From NCBI RefSeq assembly GCF_020162115.1, contig NZ_CP083911.1, positions 124,001-188,000 of the forward strand: a stretch of DNA of 64,000 bases, given 5' to 3'. This stretch comes from Tepidimonas taiwanensis. Its GTDB lineage: Bacteria > Pseudomonadota > Gammaproteobacteria > Burkholderiales > Burkholderiaceae_C. Shown piece after piece: positions 43,454 to 52,313 of this stretch (position 1 is its first letter; the number at the start of each line of letters is the position of its first letter). Below the pieces are notes generated by a model. The model did not search any database. It saw only the letters and a program-made list of their open reading frames with translations, and was not told the DNA's origin. A program made the translations under genes and the position numbers.

Positions 43454-44637
43454 GCCAAGCCGATCCGATCGTCATCGTCGGTGCCGCGCGCACCCCGATG
43501 GGCAGTTTCCAGGGTGATTTTTCGTCGCTGGCTGCGCATGACCTGGGCGCGGCGGCGATCCGCGCCGCCGTCGAGCGCGCCGGGATCGCCCCCGACGCGG
43601 TGGACGAGGTGCTGATGGGCAACTGCCTGATGGCCGGTCAGGGCCAGGCCCCGGCGCGCCAGGCGGCGCTCAAGGCCGGTCTGCCCAAGAGCGCCGGCGC
43701 GGTGACGCTGTCCAAGATGTGCGGCTCGGGCATGCGCGCCGCGATGTTCGCGCACGACATGCTGGTCGCCGGCACGGCCGACGTCGTCGTCGCCGGTGGC
43801 ATGGAGAGCATGACCAACGCCCCGTACCTGCTGCTCAAGGGGCGCGGCGGCTACCGCATGGGGCACGATCGCGTCTTCGACCACATGATGCTCGACGGGC
43901 TGGAGGACGCCTACGAGCCCGGCCGCAGCATGGGCACGTTCGGCGAGGACTGCGCCGCCAAATACCAGTTCACCCGCGAGCAGCAGGACGCCTTTGCCAC
44001 CGAGAGCGTGCGCCGCGCCCAGCGGGCGGTCGCGGACGGCAGCTTCGCCGCCGAGATCACCCCGGTGACGGTGAAGGACCGCGCGGGTGAGCGCGTCGTC
44101 GCCCAGGACGAGGGCCCGGGCAAGATCAAGCTCGACAAGATCCCGCAGCTCAAGCCCGCGTTCAAGAAGGATGGCACCATCACCGCGGCGTCGAGCTCTT
44201 CCATCAACGACGGCGCGGCCGCGCTGGTGCTGATGCGCGCCTCCACCGCCGCCAAGCTCGGCTGCCAGCCGCTGGCGCGCATCGTCGGCCACGCGGTGCA
44301 TGCGCAGGAGCCGAACTGGTTCACCACCGCGCCGGTGGGCGCGACGCGCAAGCTGCTGGCCAAGATCGGCTGGCAGGTGTCGGACGTACAGCTGTGGGAG
44401 GTCAACGAAGCGTTCGCCGTCGTGCCGATGGCGCTGATGACCGAGCTGGGCGTGTCGCACGACATCGTCAACGTCAACGGCGGTGCCTGCGCGCTCGGGC
44501 ACCCGATCGGCTGCAGCGGGGCGCGCATCATGGTCACGCTGATGCACGCGATGCGCGCGCGGGGTCTGAAGCGCGGTGTCGCCACGCTGTGCATCGGTGG
44601 CGGCGAGGGTACCGCCGTGGCGATCGAGATGCTGTGA
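43450..44637 (+). CDS. Thiolase (acetyl-CoA C-acetyltransferase)
   Basis: A 395-residue cytosolic thiolase. Catalytic residues: Cys in LSKMCGSGMRAA, His in GGACALGHPIGCSGARI, and the final Cys in GVATLCIGGGEGTAVAIEML. It probably cleaves or forms acetoacetyl-CoA, the end of leucine and ketone-body metabolism; a broader 3-ketoacyl-CoA thiolase role is possible. ATAGGAG is 6 bases before the ATG, which overlaps the aceK stop. A hairpin follows the gene. Confidence 0.94.
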   Translation: MSQADPIVIVGAARTPMGSFQGDFSSLAAHDLGAAAIRAAVERAGIAPDAVDEVLMGNCLMAGQGQAPARQAALKAGLPKSAGAVTLSKMCGSGMRAAMFAHDMLVAGTADVVVAGGMESMTNAPYLLLKGRGGYRMGHDRVFDHMMLDGLEDAYEPGRSMGTFGEDCAAKYQFTREQQDAFATESVRRAQRAVADGSFAAEITPVTVKDRAGERVVAQDEGPGKIKLDKIPQLKPAFKKDGTITAASSSSINDGAAALVLMRASTAAKLGCQPLARIVGHAVHAQEPNWFTTAPVGATRKLLAKIGWQVSDVQLWEVNEAFAVVPMALMTELGVSHDIVNVNGGACALGHPIGCSGARIMVTLMHAMRARGLKRGVATLCIGGGEGTAVAIEML

Positions 44638-44654
44638 CGCGGCGATCGTGATTC

Positions 44655-44687
44655 GCGGGGCCCGCCGGGGCCCCGCTTGCCTTGTTC
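44655..44687 (+). terminator. Terminator-like hairpin after the thiolase gene
   Basis: A perfect 8-bp stem GCGGGGCC/GGCCCCGC with a 6-base loop (44655-44676) is followed by TTGCCTTGTTC, a modestly T-rich tail. It would separate the LiuR operon from the next acyl-CoA dehydrogenase gene. Confidence 0.5.
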
Positions 44688-44717
44688 GCTGACCCTGCCG
44701 CCCGACAGGAGGTTTCG

Positions 44718-45845
44718 ATGCTGCTCAGCCCCGATCAAGAGATGATTCGTGATGCGGTGCGCGCGTTCGCCCGCGAACAGCTCTGGCCCCATGCCGCGCG
44801 CTGGGACCGCGAGCACACCTTTCCGCACGAAGCGCACCGGGGGCTGGCGGCGCTGGGCTGCTACGGCGTGTGTGTGCCCACCGAGTACGGCGGGGCGGGA
44901 CTGGACTACCTGAGCCTGGCCGTCGTACTGGAGGAGATCGCCGCGGGCGACGGCGGCACCAGCACTGCGATCAGCGTCAACAACTGCCCGGTGTGCGCGA
45001 TCCTGCTGCGCTACGGCAGCGAGGCGCAAAAGCAGCGCTGGCTGGTACCGCTGGCGCAGGGGCAGATGCTCGGCGCTTTCTGCCTGACCGAGCCGCACGT
45101 GGGGTCGGACGCGGCCGCGCTGCGCACCACCGCGCGGCGCGAGGGCGACACCTACGTCCTCGACGGCGTCAAGCAGTTCATCACCAGCGGCAAAAACGGC
45201 CAGGTCGCCATCGTCATCGCCGTGACCGACAAGGCGGCGGGCAAGCGCGGCATGAGCGCCTTCATCGTCCCCACCGACACACCGGGCTACATCGTCGCGC
45301 GGCTGGAGGACAAGGTCGGCCAACACTCCAGCGACACCGCGCAGATCCGGCTGGAAAACTGCCGCATCCCGGTCGAGAACCGCATCGGCGAGGAGGGTGA
45401 GGGGTACAAAATCGCCTTGTCTGCGCTGGAGGGTGGGCGCATCGGCATCGCCGCGCAGAGCATCGGCATGGCGCGCAGCGCGCTCGAGGTGGCCATCGAC
45501 TACGCCAAGCAGCGCGAGAGCTTCGGCAAGCCGATCTGGGAGCACCAGGCCGTGGGCTTCCGGCTGGCGGACGCGGCAGCCAAGCTGGAAGCGGCACGAC
45601 AGCTCACCTGGCACGCGGCAGCGCTGCGCGATGCGGGGCGGCCCTGCCTGAAGGAGGCGGCGATGGCCAAGCTCATCGCCAGCGAGACGGCGGAGGGGGT
45701 GTGCTCCGTCGCGATCCAGACGCTGGGCGGCTACGGCTATGTCAGCGACTTTCCCGTCGAGCGCATCTGGCGCGACGTGCGCGTATGCCAGATCTACGAG
45801 GGCACGAGCGACGTGCAAAAGATCCTGATCCAGCGGGCGTTGTGA
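44718..45845 (+). CDS. Acyl-CoA dehydrogenase (short/branched-chain type)
   Basis: A 375-residue FAD-dependent dehydrogenase. AFCLTEPHVGSDAAALRTTA, KQFITSGKNGQVAIVIAVT, and the catalytic Glu region of ALEGGRIGIAAQSIGMARSALEVA match the short-chain acyl-CoA dehydrogenase subgroup, ending QTLGGYGYVSDFPVERIWRDVRVCQIYEGTSDVQKILIQRAL. AGGAGG lies 6 bases before the ATG, one of the strongest ribosome-binding sites in the window. Probable role in amino-acid or short fatty acid oxidation alongside the neighbouring liu genes. Confidence 0.94.
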   Translation: MLLSPDQEMIRDAVRAFAREQLWPHAARWDREHTFPHEAHRGLAALGCYGVCVPTEYGGAGLDYLSLAVVLEEIAAGDGGTSTAISVNNCPVCAILLRYGSEAQKQRWLVPLAQGQMLGAFCLTEPHVGSDAAALRTTARREGDTYVLDGVKQFITSGKNGQVAIVIAVTDKAAGKRGMSAFIVPTDTPGYIVARLEDKVGQHSSDTAQIRLENCRIPVENRIGEEGEGYKIALSALEGGRIGIAAQSIGMARSALEVAIDYAKQRESFGKPIWEHQAVGFRLADAAAKLEAARQLTWHAAALRDAGRPCLKEAAMAKLIASETAEGVCSVAIQTLGGYGYVSDFPVERIWRDVRVCQIYEGTSDVQKILIQRAL

Positions 45846-45909
45846 TCGGGGCACCCCGACCTGCCTGGATGGGCGGGGGGCGGGGCTTGCACGCCGCGTT
45901 TGTGTGTGC

Positions 45910-45984
45910 TCTCCAGTCTGGTGTTCTCCAGTCTGGTTGACGACTCCATCGGCGAGCTCTACATTTCGATCCAAATTTGGAGCT
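45910..45984 (+). promoter_or_regulatory. Palindromic repeats upstream of the RelE-type toxin-antitoxin pair
   Basis: Two 13-bp direct repeats TCTCCAGTCTGGT (45910-45922 and 45925-45937) each contain the palindrome CCAG-T-CTGG. A longer imperfect palindrome (AGCTC...ATTT...AAAT...GAGCT, 45955-45984) ends 5 bases before the antitoxin ATG. These are plausible operators for antitoxin autoregulation. Confidence 0.4.
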
Positions 45985-45989
45985 GAGAA

Positions 45990-46241
45990 ATGGAAACCAT
46001 ACTGGCCGATGTCGCCGTCAGCATGTCGGAATTCAAGAAGAACCCTGCCGCGGTGCTGCGGCACGCACACCGTCGTCCGGTGGCGGTCTTGAGTCACAAC
46101 CGCCCCGCGTTCTACATGATCGAACCCCGACTGTTCGAGGACATCATGGAAGCGTTGGCGGATCAGGATCTGTACCGTCGGGCCGCCAGCCGTCTGGCCG
46201 AGAAAGGGCGGGCCGTCGAGGTGAACCTTGAGGACCTCTGA
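45990..46241 (+). CDS. Phd/YefM-StbD-type antitoxin
   Basis: An 83-residue protein starting METILADVAVSMSEFKKNPAAVLRHAHRRPVAVLSHNRPAFYMIEP, the N-terminal DNA-binding domain of Phd/YefM/StbD antitoxins. The C-terminal helix (ALADQDLYRRAASRLAEKG) would wrap the toxin. It precedes and overlaps a RelE-family toxin gene by 14 bases. Putative operators lie just upstream. Confidence 0.9.
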   Translation: METILADVAVSMSEFKKNPAAVLRHAHRRPVAVLSHNRPAFYMIEPRLFEDIMEALADQDLYRRAASRLAEKGRAVEVNLEDL

Positions 46242-46581
46242 CCCCCCTGGCGCGCAGCCACCGCAGCCGTACCGCTTGCATTTCATGCCGGAGGCACTGG
46301 AGGAGTGGCACCGTCTGGATGGATCGGTCAAGGCCAGCCTGAAAAAGCTGCTCAAAAAGCGTCTCGTACAGCCTCATGTACCCGGTGGTGCCCTGACGGG
46401 TCCGTTGGCGGGCTGCTACAAAATCAAGTTGCGCAAGCAAGGGGTGCGGTTGGTGTACGCGGTCGAGGACGACCGCCCCATCGTCCTGGTGCTGGCGATC
46501 GACAGACGGGAGCGCGACCAGGTTTACCGATCGGCCCTCGTACGCGTCTCTGCCCCGCCGGATCGGCCCAAAGGGCGATGA
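46228..46581 (+). CDS. RelE/StbE-family mRNA interferase toxin (TTG start)
   Basis: A 117-residue protein of the RelE/ParE superfamily with YRLHFMPEALEEWHRLDGSVKASLKKLLKKRL and the beta-sheet core GCYKIKLRKQGVRLVYAVEDDRPIVLVLAIDRRERDQVY, typical of StbE/YafQ-like ribosome-dependent RNases. No ATG precedes the conserved YRLHFMPEA segment, so the TTG at 46228, overlapping the antitoxin gene, is the best start. Translation is therefore probably weak and coupled. Confidence 0.9.
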   Translation: MRTSDPPGAQPPQPYRLHFMPEALEEWHRLDGSVKASLKKLLKKRLVQPHVPGGALTGPLAGCYKIKLRKQGVRLVYAVEDDRPIVLVLAIDRRERDQVYRSALVRVSAPPDRPKGR

Positions 46582-46625
46582 CGGCCGCGGCGTCGCGGGT
46601 GCAGCTCTGACCGTATCCGCCGGCG

Positions 46626-46631
46626 TATCAT
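46626..46631 (+). promoter_or_regulatory. -10 box of trkA, near-leaderless
   Basis: TATCAT (5/6 to consensus) lies 7 bases before the GTG start of trkA (CGGCGCC between). No Shine-Dalgarno sequence and no good -35 at the normal distance. Confidence 0.4.
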
Positions 46632-46638
46632 CGGCGCC

Positions 46639-48030
46639 GTGAACATCATCATCTTTGGCGCGGGCCGGGTCGGCGAGAGCGTCGCCGAGAGCCTGGTCTC
46701 GGAGCAAAACGACATCACCGTCATCGACCAGGACCCGGCGCGCGTGCGCGCGCTGGAGGAACGGCTCGACCTGCGCGGCGTGGTCGGCAATGGCATCCAG
46801 CCGTCGGTGCTCGCCGAGGCGGGCGCGAAGGACGCCGACATGCTGATCGCCTGCGCGGCGCTGGACGAGTCCAACCTGGTCGTGTGCAAGGTGGCGCACG
46901 ACGTTTTTCAGGTGCCGACGACGATCGCGCGCCTGCGCTCGCCCGAGTTCGAGGAGGGCAGCGAGCTGCTGGGCAAGAGCGGCTTCGCGGTGGATCACGT
47001 GATCTGTCCCGAGGAATCGGTGATGCGCACGATCCACCAGCTCATCGACTACCCCGAGGCGCTGCAGGTGGTGGAGTTTGCCGAGGGGCGGGTGTGCCTG
47101 ATCGTCGTGCGCGCCACGGCGGGTGGCGCGCTGGTGGGGCACACGATCGGGGAGTTCCGCGAGCGCTTTCCGCAGGCGGAAATGCGCGTCGTGGCCCTGT
47201 ACCGGCTCGACACCGAGATGGATGCCACCGCCCAGACGCGCATCCTGCCGGGGGACGAGGTGTTCGTGCTGGCCGCGAGCGACAAGATCCGGCTGGTGCT
47301 CGCGGCGATCCACAACATCGACAAGCCGGTGCAGCGCGTGATGATCGCCGGGGGCGGCAAGGTGGGGCTGCGGCTAGCGCGCTCGCTGATCGGGCAGTGT
47401 CAGGTCAAGATCATCGAGAGCAACGCCAAGCGTTGCGAATACCTGGCCAGCCAGCTCCCCTCCAGCACGTTGGTGCTGCACGGCGACAGCGTCGACGAAG
47501 AGCTGCTGGAGGAAGAGAACGTCGCCGACATGGACCTGTTTCTGGCGCTGACCAACGACGACGAGGACAACATCATGTCGGCGATGCTGGCCAAGCGGCT
47601 GGGGGCGCGGCGGGTGATGGCGCTGATCAACCGCCGGGCCTATGCCGAAATGATGCAGGGCAGCACGATCGACATCGCGATCTCACCGGCGCAGACGGTG
47701 ATCGGCGAGTTGCTGGCGCACGTGCGCCGTGGCGACGTGGTGGCCGTGCACAGCCTGCGCCGCGGCGCGGCCGAAGCGCTGGAAGGCGTGGCGCGCGGTG
47801 ACGTGAAGACCTCGCGACTGGTGGGCCGGCGGGTGGAGGAGGTCAAGCTGCCCAAGGGTGCGCGCATCGGCGCCATCGTGCGCGGCGAGGGACGCGACGC
47901 CGAGGTGCTGATGCCGCACCACGACACGCTGATCCAGGCCGACGACCACATCATCATCTTCATCCCCAACAAGCGGCTGGTGCGCGAGGTCGAAAAACTC
48001 TTCCAGGTCGGTGCCACCTTCTTCGGTTGA
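46639..48030 (+). CDS. trkA: Trk potassium uptake regulator TrkA
   Basis: Cytosolic NAD(H)-binding gating protein of the Trk K+ system, 463 residues. Two RCK-N Rossmann domains are present, NIIIFGAGRVGESVAESL at the N-terminus and VMIAGGGKVGLRLARSLIG at about residue 234, each followed by a TrkA-C domain. GTG start. It heads an operon with two TrkH channel genes 9 bases apart from each other, so one TrkA may serve both. Confidence 0.96.
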   Translation: MNIIIFGAGRVGESVAESLVSEQNDITVIDQDPARVRALEERLDLRGVVGNGIQPSVLAEAGAKDADMLIACAALDESNLVVCKVAHDVFQVPTTIARLRSPEFEEGSELLGKSGFAVDHVICPEESVMRTIHQLIDYPEALQVVEFAEGRVCLIVVRATAGGALVGHTIGEFRERFPQAEMRVVALYRLDTEMDATAQTRILPGDEVFVLAASDKIRLVLAAIHNIDKPVQRVMIAGGGKVGLRLARSLIGQCQVKIIESNAKRCEYLASQLPSSTLVLHGDSVDEELLEEENVADMDLFLALTNDDEDNIMSAMLAKRLGARRVMALINRRAYAEMMQGSTIDIAISPAQTVIGELLAHVRRGDVVAVHSLRRGAAEALEGVARGDVKTSRLVGRRVEEVKLPKGARIGAIVRGEGRDAEVLMPHHDTLIQADDHIIIFIPNKRLVREVEKLFQVGATFFG

Positions 48031-48039
48031 CGACGCACC

Positions 48040-49512
48040 ATGCCTTTCGTGCGCATCGCTCCCGTGCTGGGTGTTGTGGTCATGGTGTTCGCGCTGACCA
48101 TGGCGGTGCCGTGGGCCGTGGCCGCGTCGCTGCACGATGGGGCCGCCGGCGTGTGGTCCGCCCCGATGCTCGGCACGCTGCTCGTGGGAGCGGGCGTGTG
48201 GGCCTGGGGGCGGCGGCGGGTGGGGGACGAGCCGGACCTGCTGCCGCGCGACGGGATGCTGCTGGTGGTCCTGGCGTGGACGGTGCTGCCGGCGGTGGCC
48301 GCCGTGCCGCTGTGGGTCTATTTCCGTGACACGGCGCAGCCGATCACCGTCACGCAGGCGTATTTCGAGACGATGTCGGCGCTGACCACCACCGGGGCCA
48401 CCGTGCTCGTGGGGTTGGACGACCTGCCGCCCTCGATCAACCTGTGGCGCGGTCAGTTGCAGTGGATCGGGGGCATGGGCATCCTGGTGCTGGCGGTGGC
48501 GATTCTGCCGATGCTGGGCGTGGGCGGGCAGCTGTTCCGTGCCGAATCCACTGGGCCGATGAAGGACGCGCGGCTTACCCCGCGCATCCGCGAGACCGCC
48601 AAGGGCTTGTGGAGCGTGTACGCGGTGATTTCGCTGGCGTGCCTGCTGGCCTACCGCTGGGGGGGGATGTCGTGGCTGGATGCGTGGATCCACATGTTCA
48701 CGACGATGAGCCTGGGGGGCATGTCGTCGCACGACGCGAGCTTTGCCCATTTCCAATCGCCGCGGCTGGAGTGGCTGGCGACCTTTTTCATGCTCGTGGC
48801 CAGCGGCAGTTTTGCGCTGTATTTCGCGGCAGTGGTCAAGCGCAGCCCGCTGCGTATCCTGCGCGATGCCGAGTGGCGCGGTACATGGTGGCTGATGCTG
48901 GCCTCCAGTGTCTTCATTGCCGCGTTGCTGGTGGTGCGCGGCACGGTGGCCGATCCGGGCGAGGCGCTGCGGCTGGCCGCGTTCAACGTCGTATCGGTGG
49001 CGTCCACCACCGGCTACGCCACCACGGACTATCTGCAGTGGCCGGTGTTTGCGCCGCTGTGGATGCTGATGCTCTCCGGCATGGCGACGAGCGCCGGCTC
49101 CACCGGGGCTGGCGTGAAGATGCTGCGCCTGCTGATCCTGCTCAAACTCGCGCGGCGCGAGCTGGCGCGCATCATCCATCCGCGGGTGGTCAATCCGGTC
49201 ACGATCGGGGGGCGGGTGGTCGATGCGCCGACGGTGTATGGGGTGCTCGCCTTCATGCTGGTGTATGGTGGCACGATCGCGGTGCTGACGATGGCGATGC
49301 TGTTGACCGAGCTGCCGTTCGATACGGCTTTTTCGGCTGTGGTGACCTGCGTCAACAACACCGGGCCCGGTCTGGGGGAAGTCGGCCCTGTAGGGAATTA
49401 CGCGGGCCTGACCTCGGTGCAGCTGTGGATCTGCGCGCTGGCAATGCTCATGGGGCGGCTGGAGATGCTGAGCTTTTTGGTGCTCTTCACGCCGGACTAC
49501 TGGCGCAAATAG
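48040..49512 (+). CDS. trkH: Trk potassium channel subunit TrkH (first copy)
   Basis: A 490-residue membrane protein of the SKT family: four pseudo-repeats, each helix-pore loop-helix. The selectivity-filter loops read TTTGATVLVGLD, SLGGMSSHD, TTGYATTD and NTGPGLGEVGPVGNY, each with the expected glycine. It directly follows trkA (9 bases). It has a full-length paralogue immediately downstream. Uptake of K+ at the inner membrane, gated by TrkA. Confidence 0.94.
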   Translation: MPFVRIAPVLGVVVMVFALTMAVPWAVAASLHDGAAGVWSAPMLGTLLVGAGVWAWGRRRVGDEPDLLPRDGMLLVVLAWTVLPAVAAVPLWVYFRDTAQPITVTQAYFETMSALTTTGATVLVGLDDLPPSINLWRGQLQWIGGMGILVLAVAILPMLGVGGQLFRAESTGPMKDARLTPRIRETAKGLWSVYAVISLACLLAYRWGGMSWLDAWIHMFTTMSLGGMSSHDASFAHFQSPRLEWLATFFMLVASGSFALYFAAVVKRSPLRILRDAEWRGTWWLMLASSVFIAALLVVRGTVADPGEALRLAAFNVVSVASTTGYATTDYLQWPVFAPLWMLMLSGMATSAGSTGAGVKMLRLLILLKLARRELARIIHPRVVNPVTIGGRVVDAPTVYGVLAFMLVYGGTIAVLTMAMLLTELPFDTAFSAVVTCVNNTGPGLGEVGPVGNYAGLTSVQLWICALAMLMGRLEMLSFLVLFTPDYWRK

Positions 49513-49521
49513 GGGGCGGCG

Positions 49522-50991
49522 ATGCGGGTGGTGCAGACCCTGGGCCCGGCGCTGCACGTGTTTGCGCACGTGCTCACCGCGTTTGCGCTGGTGTTTCTGG
49601 TGCCGATGGGCTGGGCGTGGTTTCACGACGACCTGACGCACGAGTACCAGTGGGCGGTGTGCGCTGGGGTGACGCTGGTCAGCGGTGTCATCCTGTGGGC
49701 GCTCACGCGCGCGTATCGGTGTGAGCTGCAGGCGCGCGACGGCTTTTTGCTGGTCAACCTGGTGTGGCTGGTGCTGCCGGCGTATTCGGCGTTGCCGCTG
49801 ATGTTGATGGTGCCGGGCATCACGTGGCACCAGGCGTATTTCGAGGCGATGAGCGCACTCACCGCCACCGGGGCGACCGCGCTGTCGGGGCTGGAGCGGC
49901 TGCCGGTGTCGGTCAACGTGTGGCGCTGTTTCTTGCAGTACGTCGGCGGGCTGGGCGTGATGCTGCTGGTGGTGGCGGTGCTGCCAATGTTGGGGCTGGG
50001 CGGCATGCAGCTCTACAAGGCCGAGACGCCCGGCCCGATGAAGGACCAGAAGCTCACGCCGCGTATCGCGGAGACGGCGCGCGGCCTGTGGGCGGTGTAC
50101 TTCGGCTTTTCGGTGCTGTGCCTGCTCGCGTACCGCTGGGCCGGGATGGGCTGGGCGGATGCGTTCATGCACATGTGCTCGACGATGGGGCTGGCGGGGT
50201 TTTCCTCGTACGACGCGAGCATCGGGCACTTCCAGTCCCCCGCGGTGGAGTGGGTGGCGGTGGTGTTCATGGCGCTGGCGGGCATCAGCTTCCTGCGCTA
50301 CTTCATGGTGCTGCGGGGGCTGACCTTGCGGCCGCTGTGGAGCGACCGCGAAATCCGCACCTACGCGGTCGTGCTGCTCGGCGCCATCGCGCTGGTGACG
50401 CTGGTGCTGCTGGCGCAGCGCGTCTATCCGGACGCGCCCACGGCGCTGCGCATGGCGGCCTTTCACGTGCTGTCGCTGGCCACCACCACGGGCTATGCCA
50501 GCACGGATTACCTGCAGTGGCCCCCGTTCATCCCGGTGTTGCTGCTGTTCCTCGGGACGTTCGTCTCCTGCGCCGGCTCCACCGGTGGCGGCATCAAGAT
50601 GGTGCGCATGGTGCTGCTCATCAAGCAGGCGCGGCGGGAGCTGGTGCGCATCATCCACCCGCACGTGGTCAATCCGGTGACCCTCGGCGGACAGGCCGTG
50701 CCTGCGCAGGTGATGAACGCCGTGCTCGGTTTCATGTTGATCTACGGCGCGGCGACGATGGGGTTGACCTTCCTGCTGCTGTTGTCGGGGTTGGATCTGG
50801 TGACGGCCCTGTCCGCGGTCGTTGCCACGGTCAACAACATTGGCCCCGGCTTGGGTGAGGTGGGACCGGCGGGCAACTACGGCGGGCTGACGCCGTTTCA
50901 GCTCTGGGTGCTCAGTTTTGCCATGCTGCTGGGGCGGCTGGAACTGCTGACGGTGCTGGTGCTGTTCACGCGCGCGTTCTGGCGGCGCTGA
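49522..50991 (+). CDS. trkH: Trk potassium channel subunit TrkH (second copy)
   Basis: A 489-residue paralogue of the preceding TrkH, same topology. Filter loops: TATGATALSGLE, GLAGFSSYD, TTGYASTD and NIGPGLGEVGPAGNY. The second loop AGF matches the canonical TrkH pattern better than GGM of the first copy, so the two may differ in ion handling or partner. 9 bases after the first trkH, same operon. Ends 15 bases from the convergent chrA. Confidence 0.94.
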   Translation: MRVVQTLGPALHVFAHVLTAFALVFLVPMGWAWFHDDLTHEYQWAVCAGVTLVSGVILWALTRAYRCELQARDGFLLVNLVWLVLPAYSALPLMLMVPGITWHQAYFEAMSALTATGATALSGLERLPVSVNVWRCFLQYVGGLGVMLLVVAVLPMLGLGGMQLYKAETPGPMKDQKLTPRIAETARGLWAVYFGFSVLCLLAYRWAGMGWADAFMHMCSTMGLAGFSSYDASIGHFQSPAVEWVAVVFMALAGISFLRYFMVLRGLTLRPLWSDREIRTYAVVLLGAIALVTLVLLAQRVYPDAPTALRMAAFHVLSLATTTGYASTDYLQWPPFIPVLLLFLGTFVSCAGSTGGGIKMVRMVLLIKQARRELVRIIHPHVVNPVTLGGQAVPAQVMNAVLGFMLIYGAATMGLTFLLLLSGLDLVTALSAVVATVNNIGPGLGEVGPAGNYGGLTPFQLWVLSFAMLLGRLELLTVLVLFTRAFWRR

Positions 50992-51006
50992 AACCGCGCT
51001 TGCGCG

Positions 51007-52224
51007 TCATCCGGCCCCCAGAACCCAACCGGCGGCGGCGCACAGACCGGCCAGGGCCCACGCGGGCACGCGGCCGGTGAGCAGCAGCATCAGCGCCGCC
51101 GCGGCGCCCACCGCCGATGCGGGGCCATCGATCGCACTGCGCCCCGCGTGGACGAGGGCCGCGGCGAGCAGTCCGACGACCCCCGCGTGCACCCCGTCCA
51201 GCAGCGGGCGCAGCGCAGGGTACTGGCGCCAGCGGGTCCAGCCGGGCAGCGTGCCGACCAGAATCAGGAACGCCGGCGCGTAGATGGCGGCCAGCGCCAC
51301 CGCCGCACCGGGCCAGCCCCCGAGCGGCGGCGCCAGCGCCGCGCCCACGTAGCTGGCGATCGTCAACAGCGGCCCGGGCATCGCCTGGACCGCGCCGTAG
51401 CCGGCCAGGAAGGTGGCGGCGTCGATCCAGCCCGGGCCGACCACCTCGGCCTGGATCAGCGGCAACACCACGTGCCCCCCGCCGAAAATGAGCGCGCCGA
51501 TGCGGTAGAACGCGTCGACCACGGGCCACCACCCGCCGGGCGCCCCCTGCGCCAACAGCGGCAGCACCCCAAGCCCCGCTGCGAACAGGCCGAGCCCGAC
51601 CCAGCCGGCGCGGCGTCCCACCCGCAGGGGCAACGGGTGAACGGCGGGCGGCGGCGCCCCGTGGCGCAGGGTGATGTGGCCGAACCCAGCGCTGAGGGCG
51701 ATCAACACCGGCTGCATCCACGCGTGGGACCATCCCAGCGCCACGGCGGCGACGAGCACCGCCCAGAACCGGCGCCGGGCGTCCGGTGCATACGCGCCCG
51801 CCATGCCCCACACCGCATGCGCCACCACCGCCACGGCGGCCACCATCAGCCCCTGCAACACACCGGGCGGCACGCGCGCCCCGGGCGCCGCCAGCCAGAG
51901 GGCGAGCGCCGCCATCGCGATCGCCGAGGGCAGGGTGAACCCCGCCCACGCCGCCAGCGCGCCGGGATAGCCCTGCCGCAGCAGCCCCAGCGCCATGCCC
52001 ACCTGGCTGCTGGCCGGACCCGGCAAGATCTGGCACAGCGCGACCAGATCGCCATAGGCGCGCGCATCGAGCCAAGCACGGCGCTGCACGAACTCGCGCC
52101 GGAACACCTCCAGATGCGCGACCGGCCCGCCGAAACTGGTCAGCCCCAGGCGCAGGAAGCAGGCGGCGATGGCGAGGCATTCACGGGCGCGGTGCGATGG
52201 CGTCATCCCGTGATCATGCCCCAT
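51007..52224 (-). CDS. chrA: Chromate transporter, long-chain (bidomain) ChrA
   Basis: A 405-residue inner-membrane protein of the CHR family with two homologous halves. Half 1: FLRLGLTSFGGPVAHLEVFRREFVQRR and QILPGPASSQVGMALG; half 2: FYRIGALIFGGGHVVLPLIQAEVV and YGAVQAMPGPLLTIASYVG. The GGP/GGGHV and PGP motifs of chromate exporters are intact. Predicted function is chromate (or sulfate-like anion) transport. Start at 52224 (alternative 52206). Divergent from the guanidine operon. Confidence 0.93.
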   Translation of the reverse strand: MGHDHGMTPSHRARECLAIAACFLRLGLTSFGGPVAHLEVFRREFVQRRAWLDARAYGDLVALCQILPGPASSQVGMALGLLRQGYPGALAAWAGFTLPSAIAMAALALWLAAPGARVPPGVLQGLMVAAVAVVAHAVWGMAGAYAPDARRRFWAVLVAAVALGWSHAWMQPVLIALSAGFGHITLRHGAPPPAVHPLPLRVGRRAGWVGLGLFAAGLGVLPLLAQGAPGGWWPVVDAFYRIGALIFGGGHVVLPLIQAEVVGPGWIDAATFLAGYGAVQAMPGPLLTIASYVGAALAPPLGGWPGAAVALAAIYAPAFLILVGTLPGWTRWRQYPALRPLLDGVHAGVVGLLAAALVHAGRSAIDGPASAVGAAAALMLLLTGRVPAWALAGLCAAAGWVLGAG

Positions 52225-52313
52225 CTCTGTGCGAGGCGGAGGGTAAGGAGGGTTTTACGGTTCGCGGCGATCCGCGACAGGAGGCGATCGGTGGCAGGCA
52301 GCGAGCGCCGTGG

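Noticed and set aside
45846..45859. TCGGGG-CA-CCCCGA after the acyl-CoA dehydrogenase gene as terminator
   Set aside because: The loop would be only 2 bases and no T-rich tail follows.
47683..50664. 993-codon minus-strand frame opposite trkA/trkH
   Set aside because: Composition (His/Arg/Gln-rich, no hydrophobic pattern or motif) is typical of an antisense shadow of membrane-protein genes.
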